The notes under the pieces were generated by a model, which made no database searches, was not told the DNA's origin, and saw nothing but the letters and a program-made list of their open reading frames with translations. This document shows, piece by piece, positions 34,201 through 47,720 of a DNA stretch of 64,000 nucleotides (position 1 is its first letter; every line of letters begins with the position of its first letter). The position numbers and the translations under genes were made by a program. The stretch lies in assembly GCA_013146195.2 (NCBI GenBank), contig CM028377.1, forward strand, positions 35,035,632 through 35,099,631, given 5' to 3'. This DNA comes from Codonopsis lanceolata (lineage: Eukaryota > Streptophyta > Magnoliopsida > Asterales > Campanulaceae).

Positions 34201-37200
34201 GGGCTGGACTTAGGCGCCCCAAACAAATCCCAACCGGCCTAACACATGGCAAGAAATCGGGCCAAAGAAGGAAGGATCTAGAAGGCTTATGGCAGCTGGC
34301 CGCTCCTCCTTTGTTTGCTAGCTAATTTTCGTCCTTAGTGTAGAAACAAACAAGGAGAATATTCTCCAATCATGCCTAGTCATAGAATTTGTTAGATCTT
34401 ATCTTTTAGTTTGTTAAATCTTATCTTTTAGTAGCCAATGGCAGCCTAGCACTTATAGATATATAGGGCTGTCCTTCAACTTTTGTAATCAGATTTTGAT
34501 GAATGAAAAATGGTAGTTTTCTTCCCAACCTTGAGTCTTCAAGGCTATTGAGCGATCGGGGGTTACCCGAGTACTCACGGGCTTATCAATCGTCTTTCCA
34601 TAACGGTTGTGGCGTCCTTCATTTCCTTTGATTGCTGGTTTCGTCATACGAAGGTTAAGGGTCAATCACCCCTTTGATTGTCGTTTGCGTGAACCCGAGG
34701 TCAAGGTTCCACCACCATTGTTGCCTAGTTCGTTTCTTTCTCTAGATTGCTGCATTTTATGTGTTTTCTCCAAGAAGACTCATATCAACTTGAAAATGAA
34801 ATCTTTTCATTTTCCGGAAATCATTTTCTGGAAATCATTTTCCGTGAAACAAACAGAGCCTAAATGTTATCACCACAATTTTCAGCACCTCATCCCAATA
34901 ACTCCATTACCATCTCTCTTTCAATAACCCTGCTTCAGAGCAAGCATTGTTGTCAAAGGTGCTCGCCTTTTGGCTCCTGAGGCGAGAGGCGATGCGAGGT
35001 GAGGGTTTGTCTCCCGAAGAGGTCTGGGCGAGGCGGGTGAACACTTCCGGCCTAGATCTGAAAATTTCAATTCCAGATCTAGTCTTCAATCTTCAATATT
35101 AATGAAATCTAAGAACACAACACAGATGGTTTCGTCTCTACCCGGCGAACTCATCTGTGACTTTGCCATTGCTGGAGGTTGCCAGAATCTTCCTCACGCT
35201 CCGGCGCCGGAGTTCCACAGACTTGGTCGTCGGCTCCCAACAAAGTTCGTCCCGAGGTTGGTTTGGGGAGATTAAACCTGATTTTGTAGTTTTGTTTGTT
35301 CATTTTATTTTTTCCCCCTAATTAGGTTTTTTTTTTTTTTCTAATGTGCTGTGCTGCTTCATCTTTATCACTACTTAGGGTTTATTTTTCTTTCATTTTT
35401 AGGCATTTTATTTATTATTAATTATATTTTTAATTTGAGATTATTATTTTTTTCATTCTGTTTTCTGATTTTTTCTAATTACTTTACTTCTTTTTAAACC
35501 TTATTTTCTTTGGTTGCGTAACTATTTATTATATTATTTGGAATTTAAACTAGCTCAGAATTCATCTTTTATACTATGTTAGAACTTAGTACCATGTATT
35601 ATACTCACTTATAACATGTGTTGTTGAGATTTGTTAAGTTATATATATTTTATATATTTTTTCTTAGTATTTTTTTCGTGAGCGCCTTTTTAGCGCTTCG
35701 CCTCTCGCCTCAAATATGGACCTCTCGCCTTTTGCCTTCGATAACTATGGGAGCAAGAGAAAGTGATCCCCTGGCAATTTTGTCTTAAATGGCTAATTTG
35801 ACCAATCTGGGGCCTGCGCTACACATCTACAGATTTTCGAGAGCTGTTTGGTTGGTTGACTGAAGTGATGCCTACCAGTGGCTGAGGTAGTTGTTGCTCG
35901 AGATTTATTTTCATTGCTAGAGTATGACTATCCTATGCTGGTGAACCCCAACTCTTCATGGATCTCGTGCGATGTGTGGGTATTGACGTGTTATAGCTAA
36001 ACTTAAATAGGTATACAGATTTGTGTTCTGCACCAAAATTGAACTTACAGATTTGTAACAGAACTTCAAAAAGAGAGGGATTGAGGGAATTTTAAAGACA
36101 AAATACTCTTCCAAACAGAACAGGTAGGCAAAATTCTCCCTATTATACTAATAGCGATGAGTTTCATCCACTCCAAACAAAACAGGCAGGCAATATTCTC
36201 TGTATTATATTAATAGTGATGAGTGATGACTTCATCCACTCTTTAGAACTTAATTACTCATTACTTTGCCATTAATAAGATCTCTTTACAACTGCAAAAT
36301 TTCTATCATGCAGCAGGGAAGGTGAAGGAATAATAATAATATTAACGAACGGCCCAGTGCAAGAGATTCCCGCCATTCTGACGATTTTGAAGGGTCTAAT
36401 GCAGACAATCTTACCCCTGCAAGAACTGCTTCCCATGCTGTAATAAAGGGAATGCAATAGTTAGAAAATTAAAATTTTGATGATGAAATATGGTATTTGC
36501 GACTTAAGCCGCCAAAATGAAATCCATCAATGGTATAGGCTGTGAATAAATTGGACGTCTTAATTGAAAGCACTTTGACAATGATGTTCGAAACTGAAAG
36601 AAGTGTATTGTTCACTGGTTAAAAATGTAATTTACCTTTCAAGATTGTGCCCAAGGTAATTACTAATTTTTGTCCATTTATGATTTGTTATGTTATGTAG
36701 TACACCCATCAATATGATTAGTATTCTTTGGCTTTTTAAATTGTGGAATTCTTTGTGGGACAATATAGAATGCCAAATTGACCAACTCAAATATATACAA
36801 GTGAACATATCAACTGGGTGGACCTGCATTTTGCTTAAGGGCACCTTTGCCCAGTAATTTTGGAGGACAAGAAAATGTTGGGATTTCTTAATCCCCAAAT
36901 TAGCCCACACTTTCTCGAACCTATGTGACCATCCTCTTATTTTGGAGGGATTAGAATTTTGTGCATCTTAAGGAAAGAATCTTTGAGAGAGTTCGAGCAA
37001 ACAACGAACATTTCAAAAAGATGGTGAAAGTGATACTTGGAACAATTGCTATGGCATGGGAATTTCTTTTTTTGATAAGTAAGGGTATTGTATATTAGAA
37101 AGCGTCAAAGAAGGTGACACGTCCTTGTACACTAGGAGTATACACAGAAAACTAATCTAAGGAGAGACTATTAACAAAATCTACAAAGGAATAAGGGTGT

Positions 37201-40200
37201 GAATTGGAAGTATTAACATCTTCTGCACACCAAGTTTGGAGGGTTTGCCACACAGCATCTTTCAACTGCGACAAGGACCTTTCCTTGTTATTAAAAACCC
37301 TTCTATTCCTTTCAAGTCAAATGGTCCAGCACACACACAAAAGAGCAGTTTGCCACGTTAAATTCCTTCTCTTCCGTTTATAAAAATCCCAGCGTAAAAC
37401 AGCTTCTTCGTTGATCTAGGCATAACCCACGAAATATTGAAGAGCCCGAAGATAAGGTTCCAAAGATCCTTAGCTACTGAACAATGAATGAGCAGGTGGT
37501 TAACATTTTCCTCATCACCTTTACACATATAGCACCAATTTACGTAAGTATTATGCCTTCTTCTCAAATTATCATGGGTAAGAATGGATTCATTGCAAGC
37601 CTCCCAAGCGAAAAACAATACCCGAATGGGAGCTCTAGATTTCCAAACTGATATCCAAGGAAATAAAGAACCATCTTTGCCCATATCCAAGGAAATAAAC
37701 ATGGGAATTTCTTTCCATTTCTCACCACTCTTTTTGCCCCATAAAAGAGTTTATGCCAAATTTTGGCGTGCATAATGACAGATTAGCATGCTAATAGACC
37801 ATGTAAGTACAGTTTTTTTTTGAACTTTACTTTCTCTCTCTCCACCCGGCCCTTTCTTCTATTTAAAAGGAATTTATTCTTGCTTCCTCCATGTGTAACT
37901 GCATGCATGGTTTTACTTCCTACATTCTTTCACCCGGGCTACTACGGTTTTCGACTAGGGCATGGATATATTTAAGAGAGCGTGTAGGCACCCTGGGATC
38001 CTTATTGGTAGCTAGTAACCACCGACATGGGATACAGCTTGCAATTGCTGGATTAAACAAGAATATTCTATTCCCATTCTCTCTAGATATCACTCACCCC
38101 GACCCCCCATGTTTTCCCTTGTCGGCTTTTAATCTTGTATTCTTGCCGCATGCTAACTGTTAAGTTTGATGTACATTATTGAGCCAAACTAGGCTCTGAC
38201 TGCTTGCATAAATGACCTTTTCGACAGTGGCTTGGATGCCTTCAAAGGGCTTTTAGTGACATAGCTTTAGAGTAGCTGGTTGTCTAAAAGTAAAGTAGCA
38301 TATTGTCAATAAAAAGGAGGAGCCTGTTTATTATCTTCCTATATTGTGGTGAGTTTTAGTTTTACGCATATATGTGTATAAAGGCATGCATGACGTAGAG
38401 TAGATAAATAAATTGGATGCAGTGAAATATTAATTTTCTGAATTATCTGTGTTGACTGAATTAGTGGTTGCCATGCTTTTCTACTTGTGTTTTGCTTGTC
38501 TTCACTATTGAACATTGTATTTCTTATTGCATGTTTTTGAAGCACCAAGAACACTGGGTGGTGATATTTTTATCATGCTTTAGATTAGGATTCCAGAAGA
38601 TCATTGCGGATGGGAGTGGCCTGAAGGATTCTCAGCAGAAGCTGGTTTGGTGAAAAGTAACGGAAGCGTGCCCAACATGTTAAGAAGTGTTGAATTATCT
38701 AATGTGGTTGGCCCCCCTGGAGCATTCCTATCATCTGGGCAGCCATGGAACCATGTGGTATTTACAAATAACCCTAATGCAGGTCAGAAATTGGTTAATG
38801 AGGTCCTACCTATTAAAACCCAAGGGGATGCTAAGGATAGTGGTAATTTTCGCTTCATTGGTACTTCACAGAGCAATGTGCAACCTGTGGCAGCTAACCA
38901 GATTACAGAGCACTCCATGCTTGGATGTTCACCAATGTCAAAGCTTGCTAGTGGCCCAGATAATGGTTCCCAGTCCAGTTCAGCTTACTTTGATTCAATC
39001 TCTAAGAGTAAAAGTGCTTTCATTTCCCTTACAAACATGCAGAAGGAAATGAACCCTGGTAAGGAATCTGATGCTTTTAGATTCCACAATTTAAGGAGTG
39101 GTGATATTATGGACAGAGCTACAGTTTCCTCTAACATTGAGTTGAGACTTGGACAGCCATCCCAGCAGAATCAGACACTGGATTCAAATGTACCAGCCTT
39201 TTGTGCTCATCTGATTAGCTCAAAGGATTGTCCCCTGAAATCACTTGTAATGGAGCCACTGATTCATAAGAGTGAGTTGAACATTATATGGTGTAAGCTC
39301 ATATTCTGTATAGGTTGCTCCATAACAGGTTTCCTACCTTCCCTCTCACCCTGCAAGCTAATTTGACAATGCCTTTTGTTTTTTTCCTAATGCAGCAGGC
39401 AGTGCCAGAGTTATGGATGAAAGCAGGCAGTATCTAAAAGTTGATGCTCACACTGCTAAATCCAGTACAACAAGAGAACCAAGAACGATAAACTCTGTAA
39501 AACAGGCATCTGAAGTCTATGATGCAAGAGGAACTGTTCAAACAGTGCAAGTCAACGATTGTTCTGCTAGGGGTTCAGCTATGTCTATGTTTCTTTCAAT
39601 GGTAGAAAATCCTTTCAATGGAAAATTGCAATCTAACATGTCTAGCAACATGGTCGATGCCAGCCATGTTATGCCTAAGCAACCGCTTTGTGAATCTCTT
39701 TCTGCCAAGTGTGACCCAATAAGCCATCCGTGCATGAAAGGTAATATAATGGGAACAAAATCTAGTGTTATTGAATCGAGACTTTTGAAGCAAATGGAAA
39801 GAGATAAAGGAGCACATACTGCTTTCAGTACAAATGTTGCGCATGAAGTGAACTTCGGGTGTCCAATGAAGTCTATGGGAACTCTATTATCTTCTTGTGG
39901 ATTTGGTGATACTAGTCATGACACTTGTTCCGGCACAAGTGAAAAGATTTCTCATCCACACCAGCTATTTGCCATGGCAGTTGATGCATCTGATGGCAGG
40001 ATCCCTTTCAATTATTTGGAGAAGACATCTTGTCTCGGACGTAGTGGATATTATGATCATGGCTTTATTAGATCAGTTAGTTCGTTGCGCATTGGTTCTG
40101 GACCAACTCCCCCATCACAAACAATCTCATTGGGTTTTTCCTCTATAACCACTACATCAATGAATAGAGACGGCATTGTCACAAGGCCATGTGTGGTGGA

Positions 40201-43200
40201 TGAGAAATCGCAAATGCTCGCAGTAAGGGAAGTAATGAAGTACTCTAATCAGGATCATGTCATCACTTCCCTTGGAATAAACCAAGACCAAGGGGGAGCA
40301 TACGCCTCTTTCAGCAACAAGGTAAAGAGTTCCATTGCTATTCCATCAAGATCAACAAATATGAGGGACGGAACAAGCCATGGTAGTAAAGAAGATGCGC
40401 CTGAACTTTCAAATAAATCGACCAATTCTAATGTTACTTGTTGGATGGAAGGTGGCTGTGAAAAATCATCTCATGTTTTGGGTAAATTGGGTACTCTCTT
40501 TCATCTGGAAATAAAAGCATTAAAAATATTTAATATTTTCACACACCTATATATATCTTCTGTGCCTGTTGTAGTAAGTAGTGTTCATGATAAAACATGG
40601 CCATCTTATTTAAACAAGTGGTGGAAATTTCAGCAGCCTCACAAGAAGCCCCACTGAGTTTGGGTGACTACGGAATGCAGTGCCCGCTGTTGTGTAATCC
40701 TCATCCAATCCAGCAGCCTTCTATAAGGTGACTTTAGATGATTACAATACTTCTACCTAATAATATTTTCAATAAACAGTTTTTGTTCATTTTTCAATGA
40801 GTTGGTTTTGAAATTTTAGATTTGCAGCGTGTCCTTGGCAGCTTAAGTTTTAGTTTACATGGTGTTAAGTTACCAACCCATCTAAAAGCTTAAGTTGTTA
40901 GATAGGGGCTCAACAATGTATATCAAGCTTAACACATGGTTTGGCGTATGTATGTTAATCCCAATTGTGTGTAGCTTGTACAAAAGCTCTGGTTGCCATA
41001 CCGTTGCTGTACACTGACGTTACTTGTTTTATATCATGGGAACCGGCCCGAAGGCTGTTTTCCTTTTCCTTTTTCCAGATCTTCTTCAAGTTAAGTTCTT
41101 CTTTTTGGTGGTTTATTACATTTGTTCCAATGGACTCAGGAGGGACAATAAGTACTATTGCAAATATCTGGGATTAAATGGATTTGGCTTAACTCAGACA
41201 AAGACTGATAACATGTCTACTACGGTATGCCAACTTAAATCAAAGGCAGCCATAGGGGTTACTAGTTTCCTTTATTGGATGTTCTGACTCAAAAATCTGT
41301 ACAGTTGGTACTAGAGTGCTGCAGCTGTCTAACCTTTGTCCTACAGTAACTCTTTATGAGAAAATGAAGTCATTTTTCTACAAAGAATCAACGTTGATCA
41401 GTTGCTGAAGTCAACAGAAACTGATAATTTCTTTGCATTCATTTTTTAAACAAGCGATACCTTTTATGTCTGAAGTTTCAAATAATTGATTGATCAGATC
41501 ATGCGTCTCACCTTTTATTTTGATGGGTTTTTATTGGGTGGGTGCCAAGTTAGTATTTGAAGAGGAAAAAAATCATATCACAGCTCATATCTTTAGTGAG
41601 TTTTTGGACAGACAGTAAGTTGGTAGACAATTTAGGTACATGTAGGACATTTTTGTATAATAGGGAAGGTGTTACCTGAATGTAGCCAATCCCTTCTACT
41701 GCGGTTGATGTACCATCAGCCACAGTGATTTGCCTGTTACTTGGACATGATTTATAGGTGCTATAATTCTCAGATTTGTAGTTCATGTGATCTGTTGCTC
41801 TTGAATCAAGGATCCAGGAGTCTCCAAGTTGACGATCAGAGTCATTTAATCCAAAGGACTGTGTACCTATTAATACAATTTACCTTTATAAAAAAAAGGA
41901 CCGTGAAGACTTACTAGAAAGTGTGAAGGAACAGGATGGAGGCTGGTTTCCTTCAGCAACTGTTGTTTCTTCTCCAAAGATCCTAAGAGGTTTCTCAGTG
42001 TATCTATTTCAGCAGAATTGTTTGAATTGCTGAGGTGGCTTGAACTGCTGTTGTTTCTCTGTTTCCCCACTTTTGGCTTGATGGTTTACCATTGAGTTTC
42101 CAATTGGTGTCACAAGTGTGCCTTGCTTTCTTGGAAAAAAGTGCACCAAAGTTCATCTTTGTTGGTAGGTTAGACATTTCCTACTGATTGCCACTCAGCT
42201 TGTTGCTTCTACCAACATACAGAGCCAAACTATTAGATGGGCTAGATTCCAACATAACTCCTCGATGACTTTCTTCTGCTCAGACTATGGATATGGTCTC
42301 ACTCAAGGTAGAAAATTCTGGTCTTTCCAAGACCTGAATGCGAACTAGATCAAACTCTCGATTTAATTCAGCTAGAAAATCATGAAGTCGATCTCGCTCA
42401 ATGAAATTCGTCATGTCTACCGCACAGTCAATGCACTAATCGATATTAGTCCAATTCTTGCCACTAATCGATTACCCTGTTTAGAGGCAATCGTTTTCGT
42501 CTTTATATCATAAATGAGAGTTGCATCATTGACCTTAGAATAGGTCTGATACAATGTATCCCATGTTGCCTTTGCTGTAGGCAAAAACTTGAATTTAGCA
42601 CTTATTTCTGGAGACATGGAGCTCAATGACCATTACATGATCATGGAATCAGCCTCATCCCAAGCATCAAAGCCCACATCTCCTCCTGCCTTTGGGTGAG
42701 TGCCAAGCAAGTGACTTGCCCTTTCCTTGGAGAAGAGTAAGGATGCATTGAGAACACTTCAAGTAGTTTTTTCCATCCAACCGATAAGCAGGTTGGAACA
42801 CCTGGGGTTCACCATTGAGTTCAATTTGAGACTCTGCAGTTGGAATGAGAGTTGAAACAGTCACAGGAGTAGTAGAGGATGACCGTTCCATCGGTTTGAA
42901 TTTCTTGCAATGGTGGCTAGAACACCTGGAGTTCACCATTGAGTTCAATTTGAGACTCTGCAGTTGGAATGAGAGTTGAAACAGTCACAGGAGTAGTAGA
43001 GGATGACCGTTCCATCGGTTTGAATTTCTTGCAATGGTGGCTAGAACACCTGGAGTTCACCATTGAGTTTAATTTGAGACTCTGCAGTTGGAATGAGAGT
43101 TGAAACAGTCACAGGAGTAGTAGAGGATGACCGTTACATCGGTTTGAATTTCTTGCAATGGTGGCTAGAATTGAAAAATAGCGAGGAAAAAAAAACTTGG

Positions 43201-46200
43201 ACAATTGAAACCCTAGGGCCCTGATACCATGAAGAAATATTGAAGGGAATGAATTATTTGCCTCATTTCCTTGAGAGTGGGTATTTATACACAAGAAATG
43301 GATCACTTAGGATCCTAGTATCAAGGCGTAATTAGAATGTAATCTGGATCCTAAAATCAAGGCCTAATTAGACCATAATCTTCTAAACAAAAGGAAATAC
43401 AACATAAGTTGCACATCAACCAAGCAGATGAATCACTAAGAACTCTATCATGAACTTCCAACGGTAATAGTAGTACTTGTGGATGGGAAGGGTGTTTTTT
43501 GGTCTTACGTGGGTTACTTGTGAGATAGATTGAATTATTTGGTGCTGTTTGTTTTTGAACCGTCTTAGTTTTGGTCAACCTTGATTAAAATGATTTGGGG
43601 GTCTTTGAGACAAGGGGGTGCGGAATGACCTAAATTGTCCCTAGAATGTTGCATATGAGAAGCACATGATCTAATTCCTTCAACTTTTGGGATGTCTATT
43701 CATTTGACCACTCATTGCAAGGAAAGCCACCGTGTAGGCATTAAAGCACAAAAGTTGATCTCTGGGTACTAATGTGCAATTCTGGGAAATTGATACAAGT
43801 AAAAAAGGAACATATTGGTATTCACACCAGTACGTATCTGTTGGATTGAAAAACAGAATTCACTCCCATAGGTTCTAATTAATTTTCAATGGAAAAAGAA
43901 TGTCTAAAGTGTAAATGGGTGCTGGGTAATACTGATATTGTTCAAAATGCCAACCTATCTGAATTTTGTGGAAGTAGAGAAAATTGAGAAGTCCTGCAGA
44001 AACAGATGTATTTAAGATGCTACCTGCGGTGGCTTTTCAATAAGGCTTTGGTCTCTGTTTATTTGGCCCATAACTCATACTTTGACATTAGTATAGGGGG
44101 TATGCCTCGACAGTGAACTTTTAGTTGCATATGTATCTCTGTACATGCGTGTGTGCATGTGCTGTGATGGCTTCATTTCCGTTCTTTGTAATTTCCCAGC
44201 TGTCTGACTTCTAACCTCATATAATATTTAAATGATTTTAATAGTTTGTGCTTATAATTTGCCATCTGCCTGCACCTCTTACCTACTAATCGTTTATCTC
44301 CATAATCTCAGACTTGGTGGAAATGATAACCACATTGGTCCATCATGCGAGCAGGGGAATTCCTGTCAGAGAATGCCACATGCATATCTTCCAGATAAGT
44401 ACATCCGTGTGGTTCAACAAAATTATTTGGATAGAAATTGTGACTTAAAAAGTAAAACCTCCCTTGATGCTCTTAAAGAAGCGGCTGGAAGTCTGAGCGG
44501 CCGAACCTCTATGGACAAAGGTTGCACTTCCCCTATGGACAAAGCTACTTCTGTAGGTCAAATTGGAGATTTATTGAAGCCAAACCTGAATCAGGTCAAC
44601 TGTAATACTTTTCAGTGGAAAGATGTACCTTGCAAGGCAACGGTAATGGGTAAAGTAACATGCAAAGACCGTTCAACCCTGTTATTGGATGGCAGGAAAT
44701 CTGTTGAGGACCAAATTTCTGATCCAGATTCCAGATGCTGCAACAGATCTTCTCAAGGGGCTGAATGCATAAAGGAGCAGGAACCGTCCTGTATTTCATC
44801 AAAATGTTCAGCCCCTGCTGTTACCCAAACATCAGTTAAAGTTAGCATTGAAGATTCATGTACCGATGATGCCCAGGATTCCAGACGTGCAAACAATCAT
44901 GTTGTTGATAAAGGTTCAGGTATAGAAAAATGCTGGTCATCTGATGATGCACCTGATAGTGGAAGAAGTACCCAGTTTGACTGTTTTTATAGTAAAAACA
45001 ACTTGATAGATGAAGGATCACCTGAAGCATTTCCTGATCGATCATCTCGTAGCCTTATTGACGAACTCAGGCTTAGGAACTCGCGAGTATTAAAAAAAGT
45101 ACAGAAAGACATCCACACTGGACTTACTACGCAAAAATGTGAGGGGAATTTAAAATTTGGGAAGAGAAAAAGAGCAACAAAATGGAAGAGGTTAAATGCA
45201 TCATTCTATCCCCCTACCAAATCTTCAGGCAATGATGAAAATCCAAATTGTACTGGCAGGTCTGAGCAGAAGTCCTATAATTTGGAGGGTGCACACATGT
45301 TACGTCAACATAGTCAAGGACGATCTCATAATCTTGGACCTACTTTCAAAAGGAGATGTTCCACATCATCTTCTTCCCTAACTATTGGTTGTAAGGGAGG
45401 TATGCACAGATTTTGTTATAACAGGGAGGGGGTAATTGATTGTCAGACTCGGAGCAGGGCTTGTGATAGTTGTATTGAAATCCCTGAATACTCACGTGGA
45501 AAGAGATTCAGATCCAATCAGGTTTCTTCAGTAACAAATCAGGTCTTGAATCAAGAAGCGCACTGCACAGAAGCTGAAATAACAATGAAGTGCAATTCAG
45601 TAAGTCGTGGGATTGTGTCTTCCAATAAACATGTGAATGTTAGTAAAAGCAATGCAAGGCCTATAGTGTGCGGAAAGTATGGTATTATTTCAAACGGTAA
45701 TACGTCTAAAGCAGTGAAGATCCTTTCCCTTGGGAAGATTCTTAGAAATACCAGAAGATGTACCCATGGTGAAAACAGTACATTGAAATTATCACCAGCA
45801 AAGTCGTTAAAGAATACAAGAAGACAAGAAAGTAAATGGTGCACTGGTAGAACATCTTCCTTTAAGGCAGAGAGGGACAAGAGAGGCCAAGGTGTTGCAA
45901 AATGCAGCCGATTGGATCTTGGCAGTTGTGTCGAAGTAATGGAGATGACAGGTTCCCCATGTGGTGAAAACAATGATCATGTATCATATATGATGGACAA
46001 GGAAAAAAATAGCAGATGTGAGAAAAGTCGTTTTATGCCTACCTGTGGTCCTTATGCCAGTTTAAAATCAAAGAGTAAGGAAGTTCGCAAACGCAGCCTT
46101 TATGAGATAACAGCTAAAGGTACATCTACAATGCTTTAGGTTCTCATTTGCATATGAGGTGATATACTTTCCTGGCAGTACTGTTCAGGATTCTTGCCCA

Positions 46201-47644
46201 GGTAACTTTGCAGAAGCATGTCCTTTGTGGTGATAGAAGCCTATGTCACACACATGGAAATGGCACCTAAATAGGAAAAATAATAATTTGAAGCAATAAA
46301 TGAAGGAGTTTCTGTTGCTATATGTTTTGGCTAATGATTAGACCGAATGTACTGTTAAGTTGTCAACATTAATTTTTATTTCATATCCATCCTTGACACC
46401 TTAAAGTGCAATAAATGGGCTTCATTAGTAGTACTATTTGAGTACTGATATTATTATGGTTGCTACTTGGTAACTGGACCGTTACATTGGTTTGTGATTG
46501 AACTGAAAAGCTTCTTAGGAAGATGTGCCCAGGTCTATTCACCAGTTACTAAGATTCAGATTTCTGCCATGCCTGGATCAAGTTTAATGTTTGTGCCTTA
46601 CTTCATTTGTCACTTGGGAGTCAGTGCGAGTAATGTGGCAACTTATATGTAGTTATATGTGTAAGCTACACCCTAAGTACACTCGTTGATATTCTAAATA
46701 ATCTGATTTACGTGTGGTATGTAGTTTATCCTCCAGTTTGGCCTTTATATTGGACACCAGAAAGGCAGAAAGTTGGAAGCTCTTGGTGACTTCGATTGCA
46801 CTTTTTTCGTATCTAATTGCTAAATAAATCATAGTAGCTCTTCCAGATAAGTAGTTTTCTTTCTTAGCCTATTCTTATCTGGTGAACTTCATATCATTTA
46901 GTTTTCTAATCACCAGGGAAGGATTCTAGTTGTGCAAGCTTCTCGGGTATGAAGCACATGGATCCATCTCAAACAAAATGCAGGTATCCTAAAAAGTTTT
47001 TAAGAATGCTGAAGTTTGTTATAATCATGTTGTTGAAGTATACAGTGTCAAAATGCAAGCAACATATATTGCTATTGTGCATTTTTACCTGAATAGCAAT
47101 GGAAGAATGTTGATTTTAGCCATTTTTGGCTAACTGCAGAACTCAGAAATATAACTGATAAGTCAAAATTTTGATCTGTGATTCAGATCCTCTGAGCAGA
47201 GTAAGTCTACTGCAGATATGGATTCATTCTGCTGTGTTTGTTGGAATTCCAACAATGATGAAGTTAATTGCTTGTTGGAGTGCAGTCGCTGCTTAATCAG
47301 GGTAAGTATCATTTCATGTCATTTTTACGTTAAGTTTCTTGCTAAATCTCCTTTTAAGATTCTGATATTATCTCATGTTATGCAGGTTCATCAGGCTTGC
47401 TACGGCATTTCCATTGTACCCAAAACTCATTGGTATTGCAGACCATGCAGGACAAGTTCCCAAAATATCGTAAGCATTGTTGAGGGGAATCAACTTTGTT
47501 TGGTTCATGCTGATTGTTCTTTTTAGTTACAAATATCAATGCCATAATCTACTTAGTTTATGTCAAGTCATGTTGCAGTTTATTGTTTCACCAGCCTGTT
47601 ATGCATAAGAGGTTTTTGTTTTTACGAATTTTCATACATTATTC

Positions 47645-47681
<37 letters not shown>

Positions 47682-47685
47682 TATT

Positions 47686-47720
<35 letters not shown>

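Larger units (their letters stand above)
33287..34860. mobile_element. PIF/Harbinger-type nonautonomous element (1,574 bp with insert)
   Basis: Termini GGCTCCGTTTGTTTCACGGA and, reversed, GGCTCTGTTTGTTTCACGGA are near-perfect inverted repeats continuing through AAATGA. Target duplication is TAA (33,284-33,286 and 34,861-34,863). Both fit PIF/Harbinger. No transposase. An 834-bp solo LTR plus its 5-bp duplication is nested inside, so the original element was about 735 bp. Lies in intron 4. Confidence 0.85.
41560..43404 (-). mobile_element. Ty1/Copia element, 3' half missing, intron 7
   Basis: Minus orientation. A short 5' LTR (43,230-43,404) and primer site are followed by gag and protease fragments, ending in the pre-integrase region at about 41,560. 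Integrase, reverse transcriptase and the 3' LTR are absent. Confidence 0.8.

Noticed and set aside
42797..43168. CRISPR-like or satellite array
   Set aside because: Three head-to-tail 124-bp copies without spacers, inside a Copia gag. It is a local tandem duplication.
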